A DNA stretch of 64,000 bases, taken from contig NZ_SSHH01000002.1 of the NCBI RefSeq assembly GCF_004965515.1, positions 826,840-890,839 on the forward strand, given 5' to 3'. This document shows positions 24,360 through 32,004 of this stretch, piece after piece. The number at the start of each line of letters is the position of its first letter. Within the stretch, counting starts at the first letter, position 1. Under the pieces are notes generated by a model. That model saw nothing but the letters and a program-made list of their open reading frames with translations, had not been told where the DNA came from and ran no database searches. The DNA is from Alteraurantiacibacter aquimixticola. GTDB taxonomy: Bacteria; Pseudomonadota; Alphaproteobacteria; Sphingomonadales; Sphingomonadaceae. Position numbers and translations under genes: made by a program.

Positions 24360-27300
24360 TTAGTTGCCGGAGCCGGGGCCGTAGGTGATTTCCACGCGGC
24401 GGTTCTGCAGCTCGCGCACACCGTCGGCGGTCGGCACGCGGGGCATGCTTTCGCCGAAGGCTTCGCTCGAGATGCGGGCCTGGGGGATACCACGTTCGGT
24501 CAGGTAACCCTGGACCGATTCGTTACGACGCTCGGACAGGCCGATATTGTAGGTCACCGTACCGGAGCGGTCGGCGTGGCCTGCCAGCATGATCGCTGCC
24601 GAGCCGCAATCACCGTAGGCGGTGATCGCCGAGTCCAGAACCGTGGCCGCTTCCGGCGTGATGTCCGACTGATCCCAGTCGAAGAACACGATGTACGGAC
24701 CCTCGTTGCACACTGCCTGCGGAGGCGGCGGCGGCGGGGGCGGAGGCGGCGGGGGCGGCGGGGGAGGCGGCGGCGGCGGCGGAGGCGGAGGCGGCGCGGC
24801 CGCTTCACGTCCACCGAAGGTGTAGGTCAGGCTACCGTAGATAGCGTGATCCTCAACCTGGTCGTTGTAACGACCCTGATAGCCGAGCCGGCCGGTGATC
24901 TGTTCACCCAGCAGAGCCGCGAGGCTCAGGCCCGCAACCAGCGACCCACGATCCGTTTCCGGAGCATAGACGCGGAAGTTGCTGCCCGCCGGTGCACCGA
25001 TGAAGCTCGCGAGAACCGAGAACGGCTCATCATCGAGGTCGTAACGATACGCGACCTTCGCTTCCGGAATGATGCTGCCCATGGTGCCGGCGAACTTGAT
25101 ACCACCCAGCAGGGCCGTCTGATCGAAGCCCTGGTCACCCAGCGCCAGGTTGGCGCCCGGCAGGCCGGTCTCATCGAAGGCATCGTAGTTCACATCGGTG
25201 TAGTCGATCGCGACGAACGGCGTGAACCATGCGCTGCCACCGAAGCCCAGGCGGGCACCGATTTCACCGTAAAGCGAGGTGATGTCGGCATCGGGCGATG
25301 CGGTGATCGTGCCCACGGTGTTGGCAAAGTTCACTTGACGGATCGCATCGGCCGACATGTCGGAGATGCTGCCGATGGCACGGACGTAGTAGTCACCCGT
25401 ATCATAAGCGGCCAGACCACCGATCTGCCAACCGTCACCTTCGATCTCCGAACCGTAGCGGTCGAATTCGGTTTCCATCTCGCGATAGCCACCGAACAGG
25501 CCGACGGTGAACTGACCGAAGGTATAATCGACACCAGCCAGCAGACTCAGACCCTTACCGTCGTAACCGGCGGCATTGATGTCCGTATCGACCTCGACGT
25601 CGTTATAGGTGCCGTGTGCCCACAGACGGACTTCGCCGTCGCGCTCACCGCACTTCTGGACGCCCTCGATCGAGATCGCACAATCGATCTGGTCGGAGAT
25701 CAGCGAGTTCACCTGCATGCTGTTGTTACGCAGGCTCTGCATGTAGCTCGCATAGTCAGCACCAGTCAGCTGGTCGATCGCGCCGATATAGCCTGCCGCA
25801 TCGAGCGTGAACAGGTCAGCCACCATGGCGGCATAGGGGCCGGTCATGGTCGGCGAGTAGGTCCGCTCGATATCGGTAGCCACGGCAGTCTGGTTGACCG
25901 TCATGCCAGGCAGCGAGTTGAACGCCAGACGCTGGATCGTCAGGTCGACATTGTCCGCATTGTCGTAGGTCGCCGAGGCAACCAGGAACGGCGTGGGCGA
26001 GTCAACCGCAACCGAACCGAAGGTACCGGTCAGGTCTTCCGCATCGATGATGTCTTGCGCGGTGTAGATTTCCACGAAGAGACCGCTTTCCGACATCGGA
26101 CGGACCAGCAGGGTCGCGTCCGTAATGTCTGCCGTGTTGGCGAAGACCTGCGGGTAGGTACCAACCAGCGTGGGGCTAGCCGGAACCTGCATCGCAAGCG
26201 TACCGCCGGGCGCGACGAGGAAGTCATCGACGTAGACCTGCGACGGACCCGAGTAGTTCGGGCTCGTCGGATCGGTCAGCATGTAGAACGTGCCGCCATC
26301 GAGAATCTCGAGCACACCGATCATGGCACCAGCGGTTCCCGGATTGACCGTACCGTCGAAGGCGGTCTCACCATCGAAGACGCTGATGGTGTCAGGCTCT
26401 TCGGCACCATTGTCCGACAGGAGAATGTTACCGTAGATCGACCCGCCATTGGTCAGGTTGATCTGCACCGGTTCGGGCGCCGTAGTGACATCGATCGCAG
26501 TGCCCCAGGTCGTCGTTGCACCGCCATCGGTGCTAACGCCGGCGAAGATGGTGCCGCCGTCATTATTGATGACCATCGAGTCAGCCGGATCGAGTGCCAA
26601 GATCGAGACCGGACCCGGCCCTGGCACCATCAATACTCCCGGTGCGGTGACCAGGATACCGGTAGCGGACGAGTCACCGTCAACCGTCGTGGCCATGACA
26701 TTGATCGTGCCGCTGTTCGTGACCGTGGTACCCGTGGTCTCGTAGCTTTCCACGAGGACACCAATGGCGGAAGCGACATCAGCCGTACCGCCGGTCGCGA
26801 CGGCTGCAACGTTGAGCGTACCGCTGTTCGCCACCGTGCCGTTCAGGCTGGGCACGGCCTCAGCCGTAGCCGAAGGCGAACCGTTGGAGTCGTAGATCGA
26901 GATGCCGCGAGCAAGGGCCACGCCACCGCCCGATGCAACCGCAGTCACGTCCATCGTGCCCGAGTTGGAGGCATCGAAGGGCGAGCTGCCGTAGTCATCA
27001 AGATGATAGCCGCCAGCCATGACGTAGAGGTCCACCGGCGCCGGAGGCGCAGACACGCTCGTGCCGACAACCGGATCATCGAAGGTCGTCGTACCCGTCG
27101 CAGTGACCGAGAAGTCCCCGGTATTGCTGAAAGTGCTCGAACCTTCCGAAGTGATGCTGTTGTACTGGTAGACGCCCTGGGCGCGTGCAGTAACATCACC
27201 TTCACCTGCAACGGCACTGGCATCCGCGGAAACGCTGAAGGAGCCGTCATTGACGAAGGTCGCCGAAAGGTCGTCCTCTCCAACATCCTGCCCCACACCA

Positions 27301-30300
27301 AGCGCAGAAGCATAGGCCACGGCGATTTCATCTTGGGTGGCCGTAGCCGAACCGCTGACAGTCATCGAACCGGAGTTCGTGAACTCCACGGCAACGCCAT
27401 AGCCATCCTGGTATGCGCCAGCGACTTCCGCGAAGGCAAACGCGAAAGGCGGGGCCATTATCGTGGTCGTGCCGGTCGGGAGGGCACCCGAAGCCGATGC
27501 CGAGCCGGTAACGCTGATCGATCCGGCATTGGTCACCGATGCAAGAGCGGCACCGTCGGGGGCCGACGCATACTGCTCAATACCAGTCAGGCCAACATCG
27601 GCCTCGCCAAACACGCCACCATCGGCGGTCGCGCTTCCGGTAAGTGCAAGGGAGCCGTCATTCTGCAGCACTGCGGAAGCGTCGCCAGCTTCGGAATATG
27701 CGTACTGATCGACAAGAGTAGCATTGGCGATCGCAACACCGACCATCTCAGAGGCTTCGGCAGTAGCACTGAGATTGACATCGATGACGCCGCTCGAGGC
27801 GTTCGTCACGTTCGCCGATGCAATACCACCAACGGCCGATGTCGTAGCACTGGTGGAACCATAGGCAAACACATCCTGATCGATGATCGCGCCACCCGAA
27901 GAGAAGAACGAACTTCCAGCCAGAGCCTGGGCGCTGGCACCGGAAGCGGTAGTCGCACCGGTTACGGCGATCGCCCCAGCATTGTTGACGCCTGCCGAGG
28001 CGTTGCCGCCATTACTGGCATAGGCATCCTGTTCGACGACAAGGTCGACGTCAGCCTCACCCAAGGCAATGGTGTCCGACACAGCATCGGCGCTGGCAAC
28101 AACGTCCAGGCTGCCATTATTGGCAAAGTCGGCCGAAGCGTCACCGCCATTGGCGGTCTGCGCATACTGACGGACAACATCAATATCCGCTTCGCCCCGG
28201 GCGTAGTCCGCGGAAGAAGAGGTATTGTGTGCCGTCACCGCGGCAGTGGCCATAACGCTCATGGCGCCGTCATTGGTTACATTAGCCGCAGCAGAGCCGT
28301 CGACGGAGAATGCATACTGGTCGACAACGTGAACGGAGGCATCGGCCTCTCCGACGAAGGAGAAGGAGGCACTGGTTCCACCTGCGAGCGCATTGGCATC
28401 GGCAGTAACCGAAAGCACACCCTCAGACGCATTGGCGAAGGAAACCGAAGCATCGCCCGATTCAAGCGAACTGGCGGGGTATGCATTCGCATTCTGCTCT
28501 ACGACACGGCCCACATAGGCAAACGCCGCGCCGGAACCGGCACCTTCTGCGTTAGCGGATGAAAGGACGTCGATGAGGCCACCATTGACGACAGCGGCCG
28601 TAGCATCACCGCCGCCATTGGTATTGGCTGACTGAAAAACGCCATTGAACAGCCTGCTGTCGGCATATGCATCACCATCGGTCGCCTCAGCGGAGGCGGC
28701 GGAATGCAAGTTGATCGTGCCGGAATTGTCCACCTGCACGGTCGCATCACCACCCTGGTTGCCTTGCGCAACCTGCCAGATGGCCGAACCCTGGACCGCC
28801 AAGGCATCGGCAGTACCAGTCCCCAGAGCGGTGACGTCGACACCGACGTCCACCGTGCCCGTAGCGCTGTTGGTAAAGACGACAGAGGCAATGCCGGGCG
28901 CGCCTTCAGACGCGGTCAGCGTGCTCAGCCCGACATTGGCATAACCAGCGATCCCGCGATACAGGTCAGCCTCGCCTTCCGCTTCCGTACCCGCAGCCGA
29001 CGCATTGGCCATGACGTCGATCGTAGCATCATTGGTGATAGCGGCAGTAGCATCGCCGCCGTCTACGGCGCTCGCATAGCCATAGATGCCATCAGTAACA
29101 TTGACATCTGCAATGGCCTCTCCGGTCGGCGTAGGCTCATCCCCCTCAGAGGCGGGCGGAGCAACGGCCGCAGCATCAGCCGTAGCGGAAACCACGATCG
29201 AATTCGAGTTGGCAACCGAAGAGATGGCATCGGCGCCGGCATAGCCATAGGCCTGCTGGCTGATGCCATCGACACGGGCCTGAGCATTTGCCCCGCTCGA
29301 CGCGCCATCCGCATCGGCCAAAGCAGTCACCGACAGCACACCGTCATTGGTCGCAGTGACCGAAGCAGTGTTACCCTCGCCGCTAGCGCCCGCACTCATG
29401 TAGGCACCTTGCACGATGTCAGCATAAGCCTGTCCGGTGTCACCTGCACCCACGGCAGTGGCGGAAATCGAAAGAACGCCATCAACCGAATTGGTAAGGC
29501 TGGCTGTCGCGGAACCGTCAGCGGCACCAGCACCGATCAGCAAGCCGTTCTGCATGGAAGCATAGCCCCAGCCACTTTCCGTGGCGCCGGCATTGGCGTC
29601 AACCGCGACCGACAGCGTGGAGGTGTTGGCCACGGTCGCCACAGCATCACCAAGAACCTCAACACTGGCCCCAACAGAGATGCCATTGCCGAGATACGCA
29701 GAAGCATAGGCCGAGCCATCGGTTGCCACGGCATCGGCTTCCGCCAGCACGGACAGAGCACCATCATTGGCGAGCGTGGCATTTGCCTCGCCCTCGTCCG
29801 AAGAAGCGTTAATGATAATGCCGTCGCTGATTTGCGCGTAAGCGGCGGAATCTTCACCGGTGGTGTTAGCACGCGCCGAAACAGCCAAGGCCCCGGTTGC
29901 CGTATTCGCAAGCGTCACATTGGCATTACCAACCGCATCCGCAGACTGGACTACACCCTGGCTGACATATGCATTGGCAGTGCCCGAAGCGGCATTGGCA
30001 ATCGCGTTGATTTCGAGGTTGCCGGTATTGTCCAGCAGCAGATCGGCGTCCGAAGTCGCGATACCGGTCTGGCGCAGGCCAGCGTCGGAATCGATCGCGG
30101 CATTTGCCCCACCGTTGGTGCCGGTGGCGATCGCCTGCACAGCGACCGAACCTTCATTGAAGAGGGTGATATTGGCATCGCCTTCACCGGTGGCAGTGCC
30201 GGTGGCATTTGCGCTCTGGAGCACTTGGCCGGTCGGGACAGAGATGACATTCGCGGTAGCGGTAGCCCCCTCATCCGTAACACCAAATTCGAAGTCATTG

Positions 30301-30449
30301 TCCACCTGACTGATGGTCAGCGTGGCGTTGATGTCCGCATTGGTGTTTACCTGGTCGATGCCGGGCTCTGTCTGGCCAATGGCCGGAACGGCGACTGCCA
30401 AGGCAATCGCCGAAACGCCTATAGTTAGAGCGCCTTTCGAATTCCTCAC
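24360..30449 (-). CDS. Giant repetitive surface protein: passenger repeats, autotransporter-type barrel, polyproline, OmpA-like domain
   Basis: This 2029-residue outer-membrane protein has a Sec signal peptide (residues 1-26, hydrophobic GVSAIALAVAVPA). A passenger of about 25 degenerate repeats of 42-55 residues follows (about 93-1290), each opening with N-x-G (for example TNDGSLSV, ANSGTLNV) followed by alternating hydrophobic/Ala-Thr strands, as in a beta-solenoid. A linker leads to an autotransporter-type beta-barrel at about 1605-1880 (GEVRLWAHGTYNDVEV onward). Then come 25 prolines (1886-1910) and an OmpA-like peptidoglycan-binding domain at about 1913-2029 (FFDWDQSDITPEA, LAGHADRSG, NRRVEI). 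The GTG at 30449 is chosen because GAGGAGGT lies seven bases upstream; the frame's ATG at 30536 lacks this. A classical autotransporter ends with its barrel, so the appended OmpA domain is unusual. Confidence 0.85.
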   Translation of the reverse strand: MRNSKGALTIGVSAIALAVAVPAIGQTEPGIDQVNTNADINATLTISQVDNDFEFGVTDEGATATANVISVPTGQVLQSANATGTATGEGDANITLFNEGSVAVQAIATGTNGGANAAIDSDAGLRQTGIATSDADLLLDNTGNLEINAIANAASGTANAYVSQGVVQSADAVGNANVTLANTATGALAVSARANTTGEDSAAYAQISDGIIINASSDEGEANATLANDGALSVLAEADAVATDGSAYASAYLGNGISVGASVEVLGDAVATVANTSTLSVAVDANAGATESGWGYASMQNGLLIGAGAADGSATASLTNSVDGVLSISATAVGAGDTGQAYADIVQGAYMSAGASGEGNTASVTATNDGVLSVTALADADGASSGANAQARVDGISQQAYGYAGADAISSVANSNSIVVSATADAAAVAPPASEGDEPTPTGEAIADVNVTDGIYGYASAVDGGDATAAITNDATIDVMANASAAGTEAEGEADLYRGIAGYANVGLSTLTASEGAPGIASVVFTNSATGTVDVGVDVTALGTGTADALAVQGSAIWQVAQGNQGGDATVQVDNSGTINLHSAASAEATDGDAYADSRLFNGVFQSANTNGGGDATAAVVNGGLIDVLSSANAEGAGSGAAFAYVGRVVEQNANAYPASSLESGDASVSFANASEGVLSVTADANALAGGTSASFSFVGEADASVHVVDQYAFSVDGSAAANVTNDGAMSVMATAAVTAHNTSSSADYARGEADIDVVRQYAQTANGGDASADFANNGSLDVVASADAVSDTIALGEADVDLVVEQDAYASNGGNASAGVNNAGAIAVTGATTASGASAQALAGSSFFSSGGAIIDQDVFAYGSTSATTSAVGGIASANVTNASSGVIDVNLSATAEASEMVGVAIANATLVDQYAYSEAGDASAVLQNDGSLALTGSATADGGVFGEADVGLTGIEQYASAPDGAALASVTNAGSISVTGSASASGALPTGTTTIMAPPFAFAFAEVAGAYQDGYGVAVEFTNSGSMTVSGSATATQDEIAVAYASALGVGQDVGEDDLSATFVNDGSFSVSADASAVAGEGDVTARAQGVYQYNSITSEGSSTFSNTGDFSVTATGTTTFDDPVVGTSVSAPPAPVDLYVMAGGYHLDDYGSSPFDASNSGTMDVTAVASGGGVALARGISIYDSNGSPSATAEAVPSLNGTVANSGTLNVAAVATGGTADVASAIGVLVESYETTGTTVTNSGTINVMATTVDGDSSATGILVTAPGVLMVPGPGPVSILALDPADSMVINNDGGTIFAGVSTDGGATTTWGTAIDVTTAPEPVQINLTNGGSIYGNILLSDNGAEEPDTISVFDGETAFDGTVNPGTAGAMIGVLEILDGGTFYMLTDPTSPNYSGPSQVYVDDFLVAPGGTLAMQVPASPTLVGTYPQVFANTADITDATLLVRPMSESGLFVEIYTAQDIIDAEDLTGTFGSVAVDSPTPFLVASATYDNADNVDLTIQRLAFNSLPGMTVNQTAVATDIERTYSPTMTGPYAAMVADLFTLDAAGYIGAIDQLTGADYASYMQSLRNNSMQVNSLISDQIDCAISIEGVQKCGERDGEVRLWAHGTYNDVEVDTDINAAGYDGKGLSLLAGVDYTFGQFTVGLFGGYREMETEFDRYGSEIEGDGWQIGGLAAYDTGDYYVRAIGSISDMSADAIRQVNFANTVGTITASPDADITSLYGEIGARLGFGGSAWFTPFVAIDYTDVNYDAFDETGLPGANLALGDQGFDQTALLGGIKFAGTMGSIIPEAKVAYRYDLDDEPFSVLASFIGAPAGSNFRVYAPETDRGSLVAGLSLAALLGEQITGRLGYQGRYNDQVEDHAIYGSLTYTFGGREAAAPPPPPPPPPPPPPPPPPPPPPPPPPQAVCNEGPYIVFFDWDQSDITPEAATVLDSAITAYGDCGSAAIMLAGHADRSGTVTYNIGLSERRNESVQGYLTERGIPQARISSEAFGESMPRVPTADGVRELQNRRVEITYGPGSGN
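24720..24794 (-). repeat. GGN trinucleotide tract encoding 25 consecutive prolines
   Basis: On the plus strand this is 75 bases of mixed GGC, GGA and GGG triplets; on the coding strand it gives 25 CCN proline codons. Codons are interleaved (CCG, CCT, CCC), so it is not a pure microsatellite, but slippage could still vary the count. Translation of such a run would need elongation factor P. It separates the barrel from the OmpA-like domain as a rigid spacer. Confidence 0.9.
26690..30176 (-). repeat. About 25 degenerate passenger repeats of roughly 48 residues
   Basis: The coding strand repeats a unit of about 125-165 bases. Each protein unit opens with [T/A/D]N-x-G-x-[L/I/M]-x-V, runs through an Ala/Thr/Asp-rich strand, has a GIxQxA or VDQYA-like middle, and ends GDAxAxV. 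DNA identity between units is low, so the array is old rather than a recent tandem expansion. Low aromatic content and many Asn/Asp suggest a secreted beta-helical stalk. Confidence 0.75.
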
Positions 30450-30625
30450 GTGAATTACCTCCTCAAACAAAAGCTTGTTTGGGGCGGTAATTGCCGAATC
30501 TGCAACGCCGGTCAACCCGCGAACAATGTGTTCCACATCCGGACAAAGAGGTTTTCGGACCTAAAGCCGCAAGCAGGTCAAAAACCTAACATGCTCTTTA
30601 CTATTGCCAGCGCTCAACAGGTCCG

Positions 30626-30668
30626 TTTTGCCGATGGCAAAAAGTGCCACTTTTGCATCCTGCAAAAG
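30626..30668. promoter_or_regulatory. Two tandem operator-like dyads TTTTGC(C/A)-N3-(G/T)GCAAAA
   Basis: TTTTGCC-GAT-GGCAAAA (30626-30642) and CTTTTGCA-TCC-TGCAAAAG (30650-30668) are both perfect inverted repeats with a three-base spacer. Their centres are 25 bases apart, about 2.4 helical turns. They lie 177-219 bases upstream of the giant-gene start. The shared TTTTGC/GCAAAA arms suggest one dimeric regulator binding both. The regulator is not identified. Confidence 0.55.
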
Positions 30669-30770
30669 CAAAGCGGGAACTGGCCCGAACGATGTTTTTC
30701 GATCCCGGAGGCGATTTTTGTCGCGCAATTGGCCAAACAGGCTCCACCGAGGGGAGCACGCAATCGACAT

Positions 30771-30808
30771 GTCGCATTCATACAAGCTGCCTGTCGCATT
30801 CATACAAG
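30771..30808. repeat. Tandem 16-base direct repeat with 22-base period
   Basis: GTCGCATTCATACAAG occurs exactly at 30771-30786 and 30793-30808. The 22-base period is two helical turns, which places both copies on the same DNA face, as expected for cooperative activator binding. It lies about 320-360 bases upstream of the giant surface-protein start. Confidence 0.6.
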
Positions 30809-31107
30809 AATTGCCAATTCCGGCGTGGCCGCATGGGTCCTTTGACAAGGTGTTCACAAGCTCAACGCCAAGGGCCGCCGCGAGCCCACGGGAATGCTGC
30901 GCGGCAAACGCCATATTCAGTGGGGTGATGCGACAATGCAACACATTCTGGCCAATTGCACGAGCATAGAATATTCAGTCAAAAAGAGGTCATGAACGGC
31001 GCGGACCGGCGCACGTCGTTAACCTTTCGGCAAGCGCCAATCGCGCGATTACGAGAGAAGGCAGCGTTTCGCGGTATTTGCAGGATCGCCGCCGTGCCGC
31101 GACGCAC

Positions 31108-32004
31108 TCACAAAGCGGCACGCAGTCCCCCACGGCCAGTCACGCCCGAGAAATCGCGCACCGGGATGTTGGAGGGATTGCCGACATAGCCCGCTTCTCC
31201 GAACAGTTGCAGGCCCGGGGCTACGCCCGCTTCAACGCCCGCGCTCAGCTGGATGCGCTCATCCTCACGCTCGACCGGGAACTGCGCGCTAAACGGTGCC
31301 TTGTAGTCGCGGACCACCCAGGATGCCCGGCCATAGAGTGCGAGATTGTCAGAGAATTCGAACCGCCCGGTCAGCCGCGCGCCATAGCCGCTGTAGCTGA
31401 ACCGCTCCGCCTCGGCATCGTGCTCCAGCCAGATCAGCGAGCCATTGAAGGCGGCGCGCCCGCCGCCCGGCCGCCAGTTGTGCCGCAGCTCGACCAGCAG
31501 CTCGTCCTGGTCGAAGCCCGTGAAGCGCTCCTCGCTCTGGTTACGATAGCCGTAGCGTATGCGGGCTGTCGTGGCATGTTCGCGACTGTGGCGGCGGATC
31601 AGCTGGACCTCACCCTCCACGCGGTCGAACACGCGCCCGTCCTCTCCGAAGACGTAATCGTAGCCAGCTCCCAGGCGCAGGCTCGTGCGTCCGTCAGATG
31701 ACAGGCGGATGTCATGACGCAGCGCCGCGCCGATCGTGTGACGATCGAAGCGCCCGTCGACAGGATAGATCTCCGTCCCCGCCCCGACCACGATGCGCGT
31801 GTCGCCAATGGAATAGGTCACCAACGCATTGGCGCCCAGGACGCCCTCGATGCGGTCCTGCGCAATGCCGCTCTCGACGACGTCGGGCGGGACGACATCG
31901 GCCCCTCCGAAGACCTCCAGGGTAAGCTCCGCCGGATCATCCTGTGGCCGCGCCTGAGCCGGGGCGAGCAATGCCAGCAGGCCAGCGATCCACCGCGTCC
32001 TCAT
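31108..32004 (-). CDS. Outer-membrane beta-barrel protein of the synthase operon, function unknown
   Basis: This 298-residue protein has a signal peptide (MRTRWIAGLLALLAPAQARPQ, cut around residue 18-20). The rest shows alternating strands ending mostly in aromatic residues, such as TSLRLGAGYDYVFG, ATTARIRYGYRNQ, GARLTGRFEFSD and LALYGRASWVVRDY, finishing GVTGRGGLRAAL. This suggests a barrel of 12-16 strands. Its ATG overlaps the stop of the synthase (ATGA), so it is co-translated with the glycosyltransferase and could be the exit pore or a surface partner of that polysaccharide. It is too short to be a BcsC-type TPR porin, and no TPR scaffold is adjacent. I do not recognise a named family. 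Confidence 0.7.
   Translation of the reverse strand: MRTRWIAGLLALLAPAQARPQDDPAELTLEVFGGADVVPPDVVESGIAQDRIEGVLGANALVTYSIGDTRIVVGAGTEIYPVDGRFDRHTIGAALRHDIRLSSDGRTSLRLGAGYDYVFGEDGRVFDRVEGEVQLIRRHSREHATTARIRYGYRNQSEERFTGFDQDELLVELRHNWRPGGGRAAFNGSLIWLEHDAEAERFSYSGYGARLTGRFEFSDNLALYGRASWVVRDYKAPFSAQFPVEREDERIQLSAGVEAGVAPGLQLFGEAGYVGNPSNIPVRDFSGVTGRGGLRAAL

Larger units (their letters stand above)
30450..31107. other. Non-coding upstream region of the giant gene (658 bases)
   Basis: No convincing gene lies here: the short open frames on both strands lack ribosome-binding sites and recognisable protein character. The region is less GC-rich than its surroundings. It contains two similar dyads (30626-30668) and a 16-base tandem repeat (30771-30808), described separately. 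It separates the start of the giant surface-protein gene from the 3' end of the polysaccharide operon, so it probably holds a long regulated promoter for the surface protein. A small RNA cannot be excluded by eye. Confidence 0.6.

Noticed and set aside
24720-24794. GGN tract as a microsatellite or CRISPR-like element
   Set aside because: It is in frame inside a coding region, encodes proline throughout and has no spacer structure.
24321-28562. Plus-strand open frame of 1413 codons opposite the giant surface gene
   Set aside because: It is the antisense of the repetitive coding strand. Its product is Arg/Gly/His-rich with no domain, no start signal, and the sense strand has signal peptide, barrel and OmpA motifs.
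28704-30428. Plus-strand open frame of 574 codons
   Set aside because: Antisense of the passenger repeats; same compositional artefact as the frame above.
30561-30969. Short open frames in the 658-base intergenic region
   Set aside because: Several overlapping frames on both strands lack ribosome-binding sites and protein-like composition, and one spans the tandem repeat.
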